From positions 33,498-97,497 of the forward strand of contig CAZYJR010000013.1 of assembly GCA_964647905.1 (NCBI GenBank): DNA of 64,000 nucleotides, given 5' to 3'. Source of the stretch: CAZYJR01 sp964647905 (GTDB taxonomy: Bacteria; Desulfobacterota; DSM-4660; Desulfatiglandales; HGW-15). Position numbers and translations under genes: made by a program. A model generated the notes under the pieces. The model did no database searches. It saw nothing but the letters and a program-made list of their open reading frames with translations, and was not told the origin of the DNA. This document shows, piece after piece, positions 52,929 to 60,935 of the stretch; the stretch's first letter is position 1, and every line of letters starts with the position of its first letter.

Positions 52929-53572
52929 GACTTGCCGACCTCCCCGCTCGAGGCCCCTTCAGCCGGATGGGCCGCCATACCCTGGAGCAGGACAGAGAGG
53001 AATCGCTCCAGGGTGGTTGCCAGGTCAAACCCTTCATCAAACCAAGCCTGAAGTATGAGGGCGTCCCATGTGCCCACCAAGGCCGCGGCCACTGCATCCG
53101 GGTCCACCTCCGGGCGGAACTCCCCGCGCTCCATGCCCTCCCGTATGACACCGGAGACAAGGCCTCTGAAACCGGAGTAAATCTCCTTGAAGGTCGCCTT
53201 GAATCTCTCCCGCAGCCCGGAGGATGCGGAGGCCGACCAGAACTCCATGACCAGGCCGTAAAACTCCTCCATCCCCGCCCACTGATGAAGCAATGATCCG
53301 CCCAGGGCCCGGAGCTTTTCAGCGGCCGGGGCCCCCAAAGCGGAGACCTCTATGCGCGCCTGGCTCCAGGAAGTCTCCGCCAGCCACTCGAAAACCGCGA
53401 AGAACAGGTCCTCCTTGCTCTTAACGTACTCGTAGATGGTGCCTTTCCCAACTCCTGCCGCCGAGGCTATCTCCGCAACAGAGGCACCGAAAAACCCCTT
53501 CCTTGCAAAGACCCGAGCCGCGGCCTCAATGATCTTCAATCTCTTTTCCGAATATCGGGTTTCGCCCTTCAT
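52925..53572 (-). CDS. TetR-family repressor of the export operon
   Basis: 215 residues from the ATG at 53572 (GAGGGG upstream). The N-terminal HTH is clear: RLKIIEAAARVFARKGFFGA and SVAEIASAAGVGKGTIYEYVKSKEDLFF. The ligand-binding C-terminal half is hydrophobic and diverse. It is the first gene of the six-gene operon and is translationally coupled to the LolA/LolB-fold gene. Two related sequences upstream (53589-53602 and 53658-53671) are candidate autoregulatory operators. Confidence 0.9.
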   Translation of the reverse strand: MKGETRYSEKRLKIIEAAARVFARKGFFGASVAEIASAAGVGKGTIYEYVKSKEDLFFAVFEWLAETSWSQARIEVSALGAPAAEKLRALGGSLLHQWAGMEEFYGLVMEFWSASASSGLRERFKATFKEIYSGFRGLVSGVIREGMERGEFRPEVDPDAVAAALVGTWDALILQAWFDEGFDLATTLERFLSVLLQGMAAHPAEGASSGEVGKS

Positions 53573-53588
53573 TCGATCCCCTCTTATC

Positions 53589-53671
53589 GACCAATCAGTA
53601 TTTAAAAAGTAACTAATATAAATGATAAAATATTTACAAGCTGTAAATCTTGCGACCGACTGGTCAGTATT
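53589..53671. promoter_or_regulatory. Pair of direct-repeat operator candidates for the TetR protein
   Basis: GACCAATCAGTATT (53589-53602) and GACTGGTCAGTATT (53658-53671) share 11 of 14 bases and start 69 bp apart. The second overlaps the interrupted palindrome GACC-GACT-GGTC (53654-53665). They sit in the AT-rich gap between tetR and the divergent cyclase gene. Confidence 0.5.
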
Positions 53672-53771
53672 GTAGGGAATTGATTGACCGGCTGTCAAGG
53701 GAAAACGGAATCGTCTGGAAGGCTGGCTCGTATCCTGGTATATTTGTAGGAAACCCTTCCGGAGCCGGACC

Positions 53772-54971
53772 ATGCGAAAGTACTACAAGGAGCGCTTCGA
53801 GGCGCAGCGCCGCATAGCCAAGAGGCTGGCTTCCACCATGGAGGTGAACGAGATCCTCCAGATACTGCGAAAGGAGGCCCGCCGTCTGGTGCCGCGGGCC
53901 ATGGAGGTCTGCATCCTCCTTCTGGACAAGGACGCCCCCCGATACACCAGACCGCTCCAATGCGCCCTCCACGACCGGCCGGTGAACTGCCTCTCGTGCA
54001 AGCGGGGACGGGCGGCGGTTCAAAAGGCCCTTCGAAAGGGCAGACCGGTCATAATATCCAAGACCGAACCCATAAGGCGGCCCGGCGGGGAGTTGGTGGA
54101 GACCGGGCCGGAAGGGGCCGTTCCGGTTAGAAGCGGAGGCGTCGACCTGGCCGTAGTGAGCGTGGTACTGGAGCCCGGGGCCAGATTCACGAGACGGGAC
54201 CTCTTCTTCACCAAGGACATGGCCGAGACGGCCGCCAACGTCATAACACATGCAAAGCGCCACTGGGAGGTCACCAGGGAAAAGCTGGAGATAGGCCGCC
54301 GGCTGGCCGGAATGTCTCCTTTCGTTCCCAGGAGCGTCCGCCGCCTGGTGGAGACCGACCCAGCGGCCCTCGAGCAGGAAAAGCAACGCAGGGAAGTAAC
54401 CGTCCTGTTCCTCGACCTGGAGGACTACACCCTTCTCACCTCCAACCGTTCCGAAGACGAGATGAACGAGGTGGTGGAGAAGCTCTTCAGCCGCTTCGTG
54501 GACCCCATACAGCGCTCCGGCGGGGAGATAAACGAGACCTCGGGGGACGGGCTGATGATCCTTTTCAAGGACGGAGAGGCAGAGGAAAACGCCGTTAACG
54601 CAGTCCGCTCGGCCCTGGACATCAAGGAGCAGATCCCCCGGCTCAACCAGGAGCTCCCGGCCGGAGCGGAAGCGCTGCGCGTGAACATGGGCATCAACTC
54701 GGGCACGGCCCTCTTGGGGCTCAGCCGTTACAGGGGTCTGCTGGAGACCCGCATGACTTATACAGCCACCGGCGCGGTCACCAACCTGGCCGCCCGGCTG
54801 GCCGATCTGGCCAAGGGCGGGCAGATCCTGGTGGGAGAAGGGACCAAACGGCTGGTCCAGGGCCTGTGGGCCCTTCGCCCCCATGAACCCGCCGAGCTCA
54901 AGGGCTTTGATAAGCCGGTCCCTATATGGGAGCTGGTGGATGGAGACGCGGGCCGGGAGGCCGGAATCTGA
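53772..54971 (+). CDS. GAF-domain class III adenylate/guanylate cyclase
   Basis: 399 residues; ATG at 53772. The N-terminal half is a GAF-like sensor with a cysteine pair (PVNCLSCKRGRAAV). The cyclase domain is at about 205-375: first metal Asp in VLFLDLEDYTLLTS, second in ETSGDGLMILF, and the transition-state Asn and Arg in TNLAARLADLAKGGQI. The residue that normally follows the Gly in YTxIGDxVN, and helps to select the purine, is Ala (TYTATGAVTNLAAR). Activity or nucleotide choice may therefore be altered. No membrane span. It lies upstream of the cytochrome pair and divergent from tetR. Confidence 0.88.
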   Translation: MRKYYKERFEAQRRIAKRLASTMEVNEILQILRKEARRLVPRAMEVCILLLDKDAPRYTRPLQCALHDRPVNCLSCKRGRAAVQKALRKGRPVIISKTEPIRRPGGELVETGPEGAVPVRSGGVDLAVVSVVLEPGARFTRRDLFFTKDMAETAANVITHAKRHWEVTREKLEIGRRLAGMSPFVPRSVRRLVETDPAALEQEKQRREVTVLFLDLEDYTLLTSNRSEDEMNEVVEKLFSRFVDPIQRSGGEINETSGDGLMILFKDGEAEENAVNAVRSALDIKEQIPRLNQELPAGAEALRVNMGINSGTALLGLSRYRGLLETRMTYTATGAVTNLAARLADLAKGGQILVGEGTKRLVQGLWALRPHEPAELKGFDKPVPIWELVDGDAGREAGI

Positions 54972-55001
54972 TCATTCAGGGAGATGCCGGAGAAAACATG
55001 A

Positions 55002-55030
55002 TTGCAACACGATTAGGAACATTGTATATT
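55002..55030 (+). promoter_or_regulatory. Candidate promoter of the cytochrome pair
   Basis: TTGCAA (55002-55007), 17-base spacer, TATATT (55025-55030), leaving a leader of about 145 bases before the NapC-family gene. Confidence 0.5.
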
Positions 55031-55181
55031 GCCGCGGTATGATTGCGTGCCGTTCATCTCCTCTCATTTGCGGAGCCGCATGCCTGTAAGAATCGGCTCC
55101 GCCCAAGGCTAACCACCTATATTGCAGGGCCGCCCGGTTTGCAGGCGGACAATGACAGGGGGCTCTGGAGGAGGTGGGACC

Positions 55182-55733
55182 GTGAAGCGCTATCTGAAGG
55201 CCCTGGTCCTGGTCGCCGCAGGAGTGGCCGTAGGATTCCCGCTGTTCAGCATCACCTACTATACTATGGCGCGCACATCCACACCTCAGTTCTGCGCCTC
55301 CTGCCACGAGATTCAGCCGGCTTACAACTCATGGAAGACCTCCACTCACGTGAACAATGACAAGGGGTTCGTGGCGGACTGCATGGACTGCCATCTCCCA
55401 GCACCCCACGACACCTTCAACTTTTTCTACGCCAAGACCGCCCACGGCATAAAGGACATCGTCGTTCATTTCCTGCAGGAGGAGTACGACCGCGAAGCCA
55501 ACCGCCTGGCGGCCTACGCATCCTTCAAGAACGAACAGTGCCAAAAATGCCACCGCAACATTCTCTACATGCCGGACAAGCGCGGGGCCATGTTGGCCCA
55601 TCGCTCAGTGGTATACCCCCGTCCCGGGTACGAGAAGAAGTGCGTGGACTGCCACAGGAACCTGGTCCACGTGGACAGGGATGCTTACGCGTTCAGCCAG
55701 TACAGGCCCCCTTACCGGGGACTGGGCCTCTGA
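55182..55733 (+). CDS. NapC/NirT-family membrane tetraheme cytochrome c
   Basis: 183 residues from GTG 55182, chosen because AGGAGG lies seven bases upstream. One N-terminal membrane anchor (LKALVLVAAGVAVGFPLFSI) is followed by four CxxCH haem sites: CASCH, CMDCH, CQKCH and CVDCH. NapC/NrfH-type proteins oxidise quinol and pass electrons to a periplasmic multihaem reductase. The octahaem cytochrome encoded 26 bases downstream is the obvious partner. Confidence 0.92.
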   Translation: MKRYLKALVLVAAGVAVGFPLFSITYYTMARTSTPQFCASCHEIQPAYNSWKTSTHVNNDKGFVADCMDCHLPAPHDTFNFFYAKTAHGIKDIVVHFLQEEYDREANRLAAYASFKNEQCQKCHRNILYMPDKRGAMLAHRSVVYPRPGYEKKCVDCHRNLVHVDRDAYAFSQYRPPYRGLGL

Positions 55734-55759
55734 GGCCTTGAGAAGGGAGGAGAGAGACC

Positions 55760-57154
55760 ATGATTAGAAGAGCCGTCCTGCCAGTCTTGTTCTCAGTCGC
55801 GTTGGCGGGCCTGTGGGCCGCTCCCTCAAAGGCCCAGACCGCCCCGAACTCGGCCAAGGAGAAGGCCTTCCGAATAGAGAGGAGCATGCCCCCGGAGGCG
55901 GTAGCGTGCATCGAGTGCCACAAACAGGAGCACCCGGGCATCTTCGCCGACTGGGCGAACAGCCGGCATGCAAGCGCCAATATCTCCTGCTACGACTGCC
56001 ACAAGGCCGAGGAGTTCGACCCTGACGTAAGCCAGGCCCATTACAAGCAGTATGAGAGGAGCGACCGGCCGTTCGGGACCAAGGAGTACCGCATCCCGGT
56101 GGCCGGCGTGGTGACTCCCAAGGACTGCTCGCGCTGCCACCCGGACGAGGCCAAGCAGTACTCCAGGAGCAAACACGCAAACACGCTGGAGATCATCTGG
56201 AAGATAGACCCCTGGCTGAATGACGGCATGAACAGCGATTTCGAGAGAATATCCGGCTGCTTCCACTGCCACGGTACCGTGCTGGAGATAGAGGAAGGGG
56301 AGCTGAGCCCGGAGACGTGGCCCAACGTCGGAGTTGGGCGCATCAACCCGGACGGGAGCCGAGGGGCCTGTACCAGCTGCCACACCCGCCACCGCTTCTC
56401 TGTCATGGAGGCCCGCAAGCCCGAGGCCTGCGGGCAATGCCACCTGGGCCCGGACCATCCGCAGATAGAGATCTATATGGAGTCCAAGCACGGCGACATC
56501 TACACCGCCCACGGGGACGACTACAACTGGACCGCAGCCCCGGGCACCTGGTCACCGGGCGTGGACTACCGAGGGCCCACCTGCGCCTCCTGCCACATCT
56601 CGGGAGCAGGAACAACACTGACCACCCATGACGTCACCGAACGGCTCTCCTGGGAGATCCAGGCCCCGCTCACGGTCAGGCCCTCGGAGTTCGCTGCGTT
56701 CCCGGCCAAGACCAACTGGGAAGTGGAGCGGGACAAGATGAAGGCGGTCTGCACCCAGTGCCACGGCAAGGCCTGGGTGGAGGCCCACTACGTGAAGTTC
56801 GATCGGGTGGTGGAGGAGTACAACGAGGTCTACTTCAAGCCGGCCAAGGAGATCTTGGACACGCTCTATGAAAAGGGCCTACTGGACGACTCCCGGTTCT
56901 TCGACGAGGCCCTGGAGGTGGAGTATTACGAGCTCTGGCATCACGAGGGCCGCCGCGCCCGCATGGGAGCGGCCATGATGGCCCCGGACTACACCTGGTG
57001 GCACGGGTTCTATGAGTGCAAGAAGCGCTTCAACACCTTCATGGAAGAGGCGAGGACCCTGCTGGAAGAGAACAGGAAGGCGTACAAGGCGGAGGACTTT
57101 CCCAACGCCACGGGCGATACCACCCGCCCGGCTGCAGCGGCGCCACAGCAGTAG
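55760..57154 (+). CDS. Octahaem HAO-type cytochrome c
   Basis: 464 residues with a signal peptide ending near SKAQ. Eight CxxCH sites begin at residues 50, 77, 123, 167, 204, 224, 275 and 331 (CIECH, CYDCH, CSRCH, CFHCH, CTSCH, CGQCH, CASCH, CTQCH). WSPGVDYRGPTCASCHISG and HDVTERLSWEIQAP match the hydroxylamine-oxidoreductase-like octahaem family. In non-nitrifying anaerobes such proteins usually reduce nitrite or hydroxylamine rather than oxidise it, taking electrons from a NapC-type partner as encoded here. The cross-linking Tyr of nitrifier HAO could not be checked without an alignment; Tyr residues occur in PDYTWWHGFYECKKRF. Confidence 0.88.
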   Translation: MIRRAVLPVLFSVALAGLWAAPSKAQTAPNSAKEKAFRIERSMPPEAVACIECHKQEHPGIFADWANSRHASANISCYDCHKAEEFDPDVSQAHYKQYERSDRPFGTKEYRIPVAGVVTPKDCSRCHPDEAKQYSRSKHANTLEIIWKIDPWLNDGMNSDFERISGCFHCHGTVLEIEEGELSPETWPNVGVGRINPDGSRGACTSCHTRHRFSVMEARKPEACGQCHLGPDHPQIEIYMESKHGDIYTAHGDDYNWTAAPGTWSPGVDYRGPTCASCHISGAGTTLTTHDVTERLSWEIQAPLTVRPSEFAAFPAKTNWEVERDKMKAVCTQCHGKAWVEAHYVKFDRVVEEYNEVYFKPAKEILDTLYEKGLLDDSRFFDEALEVEYYELWHHEGRRARMGAAMMAPDYTWWHGFYECKKRFNTFMEEARTLLEENRKAYKAEDFPNATGDTTRPAAAAPQQ

Positions 57155-57310
57155 CCTGCATCCTGTCAACAAGACTATGCGGCTCCAGGGCCCCGCCGCC
57201 GGATCCCGTCGCTTTGGGAATGGTATATGATCAATATGGTTATCCTCGGGCCTTAATGGCAAAACCAAAGCCGGGTGCAAATACCAGGCTTGCCGAGCCT
57301 GGAAGTCCCC

Positions 57311-58420
57311 TCAGGGCGCCAGCGAGCTCCGGAGGGACTCTTCCCTCCGGTGGCGGTCCAGGGCCAGGCGTATCAGACGGTGGATGAGCTCCGGGTAGGG
57401 GAGCCCGCTCGCCTCCCAGAGCTTGGGGTACATGCTTATCTTGGTGAACCCCGGGATGGTGTTGAGCTCGTTTACCACCACCTCACCGGCGGCCCGCACA
57501 AAGAAGTCCGCCCGGGCCATGCCCTCGCAGCCGAGGGTGCGGAAGGCCTTGATTCCGAGCTCCCGGACCCTCTCGGCCACCTCGGGGGTCAACTTGGCCG
57601 GTATCTCCAGGGCCGCGCCGTGCCCGTCAATGTACTTGGCCTCGTAGGAGTAGAAGAGGTGGCGGGACCTGTCCGTCACGATCTCGCCCGGGATCGAGGC
57701 CTCGGGGTCCCGGTTTCCCAGTATGGAGCACTCGATCTCGCGGCCTTCGACGAACGCCTCCACCAGGACCTTGGAATCCCAGGAAAAGGCCTCTTCAAGG
57801 GCCTTGTCGAACTCGTCCGCGTCTCCGGCGCATTGAACCCCGACGGATGAGCCCAGGTTGGCCGGCTTGACAAAACAGGGGCTGCCGAGCGCTTGACGGA
57901 CCTCTTCAAAATCAGGCCTCTGTGATGCGCTGTCAAGGACCATGTATCGAGCCACCGGCACCCCGGCCTCTCTCAGGAGCCTCTTGGTGACCTCCTTGTC
58001 CATCGCCGCCGCCGAGCCCAGGATACCGGCTCCCACGAAAGGTATGCGCAGCATCTTGAGCATCCCCTGTACCGTTCCGTCCTCCCCGTAAGGGCCGTGG
58101 AGCACCGGGAATACCACATCCACTGCTCCCAAAGTCCTTCCCGTTTCCACCTCCCTTATGGTGCCCGCCTCGTCCCCCGGGGCCAGCACCACCCTGGCTG
58201 CCCCCTTTTTCAGCCTTATGCGCTCAGGGTCCTCGGGGTTCTCCAGGAACCCGCCCGGGGCCAGCAGGTGCCACCCGCCCTGCTTGTCGATGCTCAGCAC
58301 ATGGATATCGTAGACCTCCCGGTCCATTGCATCCACAATGCTCCGGGCCGACTGGAGGGAGACCTCGTGTTCCGCGGACCTGCCCCCGCAGAGGACCCCC
58401 ACCCTAAGCTTCGCACTCAT
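57311..58420 (-). CDS. ddl: D-alanine--D-alanine ligase
   Basis: 369 residues, the DdlA size class. N-terminus VGVLCGGRSAEHEVSLQSARSI is diagnostic, then the ATP-grasp domain: DKEVTKRLLREAGVPVARYM, CFVKPANLGSSVGV, and the Mg2+/substrate motif VVNELNTIPGFTKISMYPKLWEASGL. It joins two D-alanines for peptidoglycan precursors. GGAGG lies nine bases before the ATG. Convergent with the HAO-type gene; it stands alone. Confidence 0.96.
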   Translation of the reverse strand: MSAKLRVGVLCGGRSAEHEVSLQSARSIVDAMDREVYDIHVLSIDKQGGWHLLAPGGFLENPEDPERIRLKKGAARVVLAPGDEAGTIREVETGRTLGAVDVVFPVLHGPYGEDGTVQGMLKMLRIPFVGAGILGSAAAMDKEVTKRLLREAGVPVARYMVLDSASQRPDFEEVRQALGSPCFVKPANLGSSVGVQCAGDADEFDKALEEAFSWDSKVLVEAFVEGREIECSILGNRDPEASIPGEIVTDRSRHLFYSYEAKYIDGHGAALEIPAKLTPEVAERVRELGIKAFRTLGCEGMARADFFVRAAGEVVVNELNTIPGFTKISMYPKLWEASGLPYPELIHRLIRLALDRHRREESLRSSLAP

Positions 58421-58660
58421 TTCAGTCGCCCTCCGGTCTCACTTTTCCCGCTTTCCGACATATCCCCGCACCACGGCTTTTCACAGGGATGATTACCACT
58501 TCACTTATCACAAAGTCGAGGGTCTCGCAAAGAACCCGCTCGACCACGCCTGGGGACACTGTAACCCGTTGAGACTACGGAAGATAACGGCTCATTCTGC
58601 AGCAGACCCTCCTTGCTCTCTATCAAATTGAAAGATTGACAAGAACAAGCAGGCTCAAAT

Positions 58661-58678
58661 CATACCCGTACGGGTATC
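58661..58678. promoter_or_regulatory. hipBST operator O1
   Basis: Perfect 16-bp palindrome ATACCCGTACGGGTAT (58662-58677), matching TATACC-N6-GGTATA at 10 of 12 positions. First of four sites with centres 40-41 bp apart. Confidence 0.7.
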
Positions 58679-58700
58679 AATTCCTCGTAGTCCAAGCTTC

Positions 58701-58718
58701 TATACCCTATCTGATATA
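58701..58718. promoter_or_regulatory. hipBST operator O2
   Basis: TATACC-CTATCT-GATATA: one mismatch in the right half to the TATACC-N6-GGTATA pattern. Confidence 0.55.
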
Positions 58719-58734
58719 ATTTGAAATTGCTCTA

Positions 58735-58763
58735 TTGACATTATACCCTTTAAGGTATATATT
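58735..58763 (+). promoter_or_regulatory. hipBST promoter
   Basis: TTGACA (58735-58740), 17-base spacer, TATATT (58758-58763), near-consensus sigma-70. Operator O3 fills the spacer, so binding there would block RNA polymerase. Confidence 0.75.
58742..58759. promoter_or_regulatory. hipBST operator O3
   Basis: TATACC-CTTTAA-GGTATA, perfect half-sites, lying between the -35 and -10 elements. Confidence 0.75.
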
Positions 58764-58782
58764 CGACCTCAAACACAATTGG

Positions 58783-58800
58783 TATACCTGCTAAGGTATA
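58783..58800. promoter_or_regulatory. hipBST operator O4
   Basis: TATACC-TGCTAA-GGTATA, perfect half-sites, ending four bases before the hipB ATG. It also occupies the place of the Shine-Dalgarno; the only purine-rich tract is AAGG. Confidence 0.75.
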
Positions 58801-58803
58801 GAA

Positions 58804-59016
58804 ATGAGTAGCGCCTTGATAGCATTTGTAAGGCGACGCCGGAAACAGGCAGGCTTGACCCAACAGGATTTGGCCGACAGGGCCGGTGTGGGCCTGCGCT
58901 TCGTCCGCGACCTGGAGCAGGGCAAACAAACCCTGCGTATGGACAAAGTCAATCAGGTGCTCGCCCTGTTCGGACATGAACTGGGGCCCATTCCAATAGA
59001 ACGGGATAACCGATGA
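58804..59016 (+). CDS. hipB: HipB-like HTH protein of a HipBST system
   Basis: 70 residues, one XRE-type helix-turn-helix: FVRRRRKQAGLTQQDLADRA then GVGLRFVRDLEQGKQTLRMD. It matches the HipB/Y4mF group. As a DNA-binding subunit it would bind the palindromes upstream and autorepress. In the E. coli O127 HipBST system HipB enhances, rather than supplies, neutralisation. Its stop overlaps the hipS ATG (ATGA at 59013). Confidence 0.9.
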   Translation: MSSALIAFVRRRRKQAGLTQQDLADRAGVGLRFVRDLEQGKQTLRMDKVNQVLALFGHELGPIPIERDNR

Positions 59017-59348
59017 ACCGCAAAGATAAAGTGTTTTACGGAGAGAGAGAAGCCGGCGTCATTAGCGAGGATGAGCATGGCTATCATTTTCAATATCGAA
59101 TGGATTACCTGAATCAGGAGGCTGCCAGGCCCGTGAGCCTCACCATGCCCCTGCAAAGGGAACCGTTTTCGTCTAAAACCATGCTCCCTTTTTTTGACGG
59201 ATTGATTCCGGAAGGCTGGCTGCTGGATGTAGCCACCGATATGTGGAAAATCCATCCCCGCGACCGCATGGGATTGTTGCTGGCCTGTTGCAAAGATTGC
59301 ATCGGAACCGTATCGGTGCGGCCCCTGGAGGAGACCCAGCATGATTGA
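59013..59348 (+). CDS. hipS: HipS-like antitoxin (HipA N-terminal subdomain)
   Basis: 111 residues, equal to the N-terminal subdomain 1 of HipA as a separate protein. Recognisable parts: VFYGEREAGVISEDEHGYHF, SLTMPLQREPFSS and the conserved LPFFDGLIPEGWLLD, then DRMGLLLACCKDCIGTVSV. In HipBST the small HipS protein is the actual antitoxin of the HipT kinase. It overlaps hipB by four bases and hipT by eight, so all three genes are coupled. Confidence 0.85.
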   Translation: MNRKDKVFYGEREAGVISEDEHGYHFQYRMDYLNQEAARPVSLTMPLQREPFSSKTMLPFFDGLIPEGWLLDVATDMWKIHPRDRMGLLLACCKDCIGTVSVRPLEETQHD

Positions 59349-60297
59349 CAGAGGCCGCTGCTTGTTGTGCTATCAGCCGCTGCAAGCCAAGGAATCCGTC
59401 TATCACGCTTCCTGCAGTCGCAAATTCTTCGGCAAACGTCAACCGCCTGCTCTACCCTATGCGCTTAACGAGCTGGACGATGTGGCGAAAAAAATCGTCC
59501 GCCGCAGCGTAACCGTACCGGGTGTACAGGCCAAGCTTTCGCTGCATCTGGCTGAAAGAGGCGAAGAGGCCGGGCGTCTCACCCTGGTGGGATTATGGGG
59601 CAATTTCATCCTTAAGCCCCCCCTCAGTCGATATCCCCAGATGCCGGAAATCGAAGACTTAACCATGCATCTGGCTGCTTTCTTTAAGATTGATACCGTA
59701 CCTCATGCACTAATACCTTTACAATCCGGTGACATAGCTTACATCACCCGACGCATTGATCGCGATAATAAGGGTCGAAAACGACATATGGAAGACATGT
59801 GCCAGCTTACTGAACGCTTAACGGAAGATAAATATAAAGGTTCGTTGGAGCAGGTAGCAAAAGCCATCTATAAATATTCATCTAATCCGGGGCTCGACGT
59901 TATCCGCTTTTTCGAAGTGAACTTGTTTTCATTCCTTACGGGCAATGCTGATATGCATCTAAAAAACTTTTCTCTTATGTATGACTATCATAATCTGATT
60001 ATATTGACTCCAGCCTATGATATGCTGGCCACCCGTCTACTTATACCTGAAACACAGGAGCCGGAAGAATTGGCCCTTACCTTAAACGGCAAGAAATCGA
60101 TCTTAAGGTTAAATGACTTCTTGAGCTTCGCTAAAAGCATTGGACTCAATGAAAAACAAACAAGAAATTCTTTTAAGCACTTTAGTGAAAGTTTGCCATC
60201 CGCTATGGCCTTTATCGATCAAAGTTTTATCAGCATGGAAAACAAAGAAACCTTCAAGGCATTGATGTGCGAAAGGGCCTCGCGATTAGGCCTGTAA
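59341..60297 (+). CDS. hipT: HipT-like serine/threonine kinase toxin (split HipA)
   Basis: 318 residues. An N-terminal CLLC...CSRKFFG cysteine cluster precedes the kinase. Gly-rich loop TVPGVQAKLSL (58-68), kinase catalytic Asp/Asn in LTGNADMHLKNFSL, and the Mg2+-binding Asp in LTPAYDMLATRLL are all intact, so an active kinase is expected. HipT of E. coli O127 phosphorylates tryptophanyl-tRNA synthetase; the target here is unknown. The regulatory S-x-S before the loop Gly is T-V-P. The gene is clearly AT-richer than the core of the window, a sign of transfer. Confidence 0.88.
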   Translation: MIDRGRCLLCYQPLQAKESVYHASCSRKFFGKRQPPALPYALNELDDVAKKIVRRSVTVPGVQAKLSLHLAERGEEAGRLTLVGLWGNFILKPPLSRYPQMPEIEDLTMHLAAFFKIDTVPHALIPLQSGDIAYITRRIDRDNKGRKRHMEDMCQLTERLTEDKYKGSLEQVAKAIYKYSSNPGLDVIRFFEVNLFSFLTGNADMHLKNFSLMYDYHNLIILTPAYDMLATRLLIPETQEPEELALTLNGKKSILRLNDFLSFAKSIGLNEKQTRNSFKHFSESLPSAMAFIDQSFISMENKETFKALMCERASRLGL

Positions 60298-60339
60298 AAA
60301 GGCTTATCCAATTGTAAAGGGATTTTCGCACTTATGAAT

Positions 60340-60929
60340 CGCTCAATTCAGGGTACAGTGTGTGGCATCCTTATCGCATCATGCACAGTTAGGAGTGCCT
60401 AACATCGCCAGTATTCCAGAGCAATCCTTGACAGCCGAGCATTCGCTTCTTTCAGCATCCTGTTCCAGCCCGCCAACAGTATGCCTTGCGGTTAGCCTGC
60501 CCAAAGGGCAACGGGACTGGGTTTCCACGTTCCACATAGTTGATCCTATGGATGACTTAAGTGCGCCCTCTACGCCGGTGGTTCTACAGTTCCGTGCAGG
60601 CAGTTAGGAGACCTGCATCCTGACCACATGCCACTCACACTGGGGAGCAGGCTCCGGCCTTTTAATCCTCATTAGACCTGCGCTTATTGACGACGCTTAG
60701 AGACATTCAAATATTTTCACCATATCATCCGACCCTAGGCCTTAACCGGGGAGGATTCCCGGAGGGATTCGCCTGTCACCATTTGAACCCGATTCGGTGC
60801 ATTGTCCGCAGGGCTTCGCACCCCGTCATCAGCGCGACGACAGCACGCCTGCCTAGGGTCCGGCAGGAACATGCCGGGTACTCCAGGTAAGTACCTGAGT
60901 ACACTCAACTATGCTACATCGTGTCGCAC
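60340..60929 (-). mobile_element. Group II intron, 5' ribozyme fragment without the maturase gene
   Basis: The minus strand from 60929 starts GTGCGACACGATGTAGC, the 5' consensus GTGYG of group II introns. It continues through domain-I-like features, including GGGGTGCGAAGCCCTGCGGACAATG and, near 60530, CTATGTGGAACGTGGAAACC, a strongly conserved intron segment. After about 590 bases, where domain IV and the reverse-transcriptase/maturase should begin, the intron pattern is lost and hipT follows. No maturase frame or domain V/VI is present. The inner boundary (60340) is approximate. No protein gene was found from 60298 to 61019. Confidence 0.72.
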
Positions 60930-60935
60930 CCGAAC

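Noticed and set aside
57281..57310. Terminator between the HAO-type gene and ddl
   Set aside because: CCAGGC/GCCTGG can pair, but the stem is short and no U-run follows on either strand.
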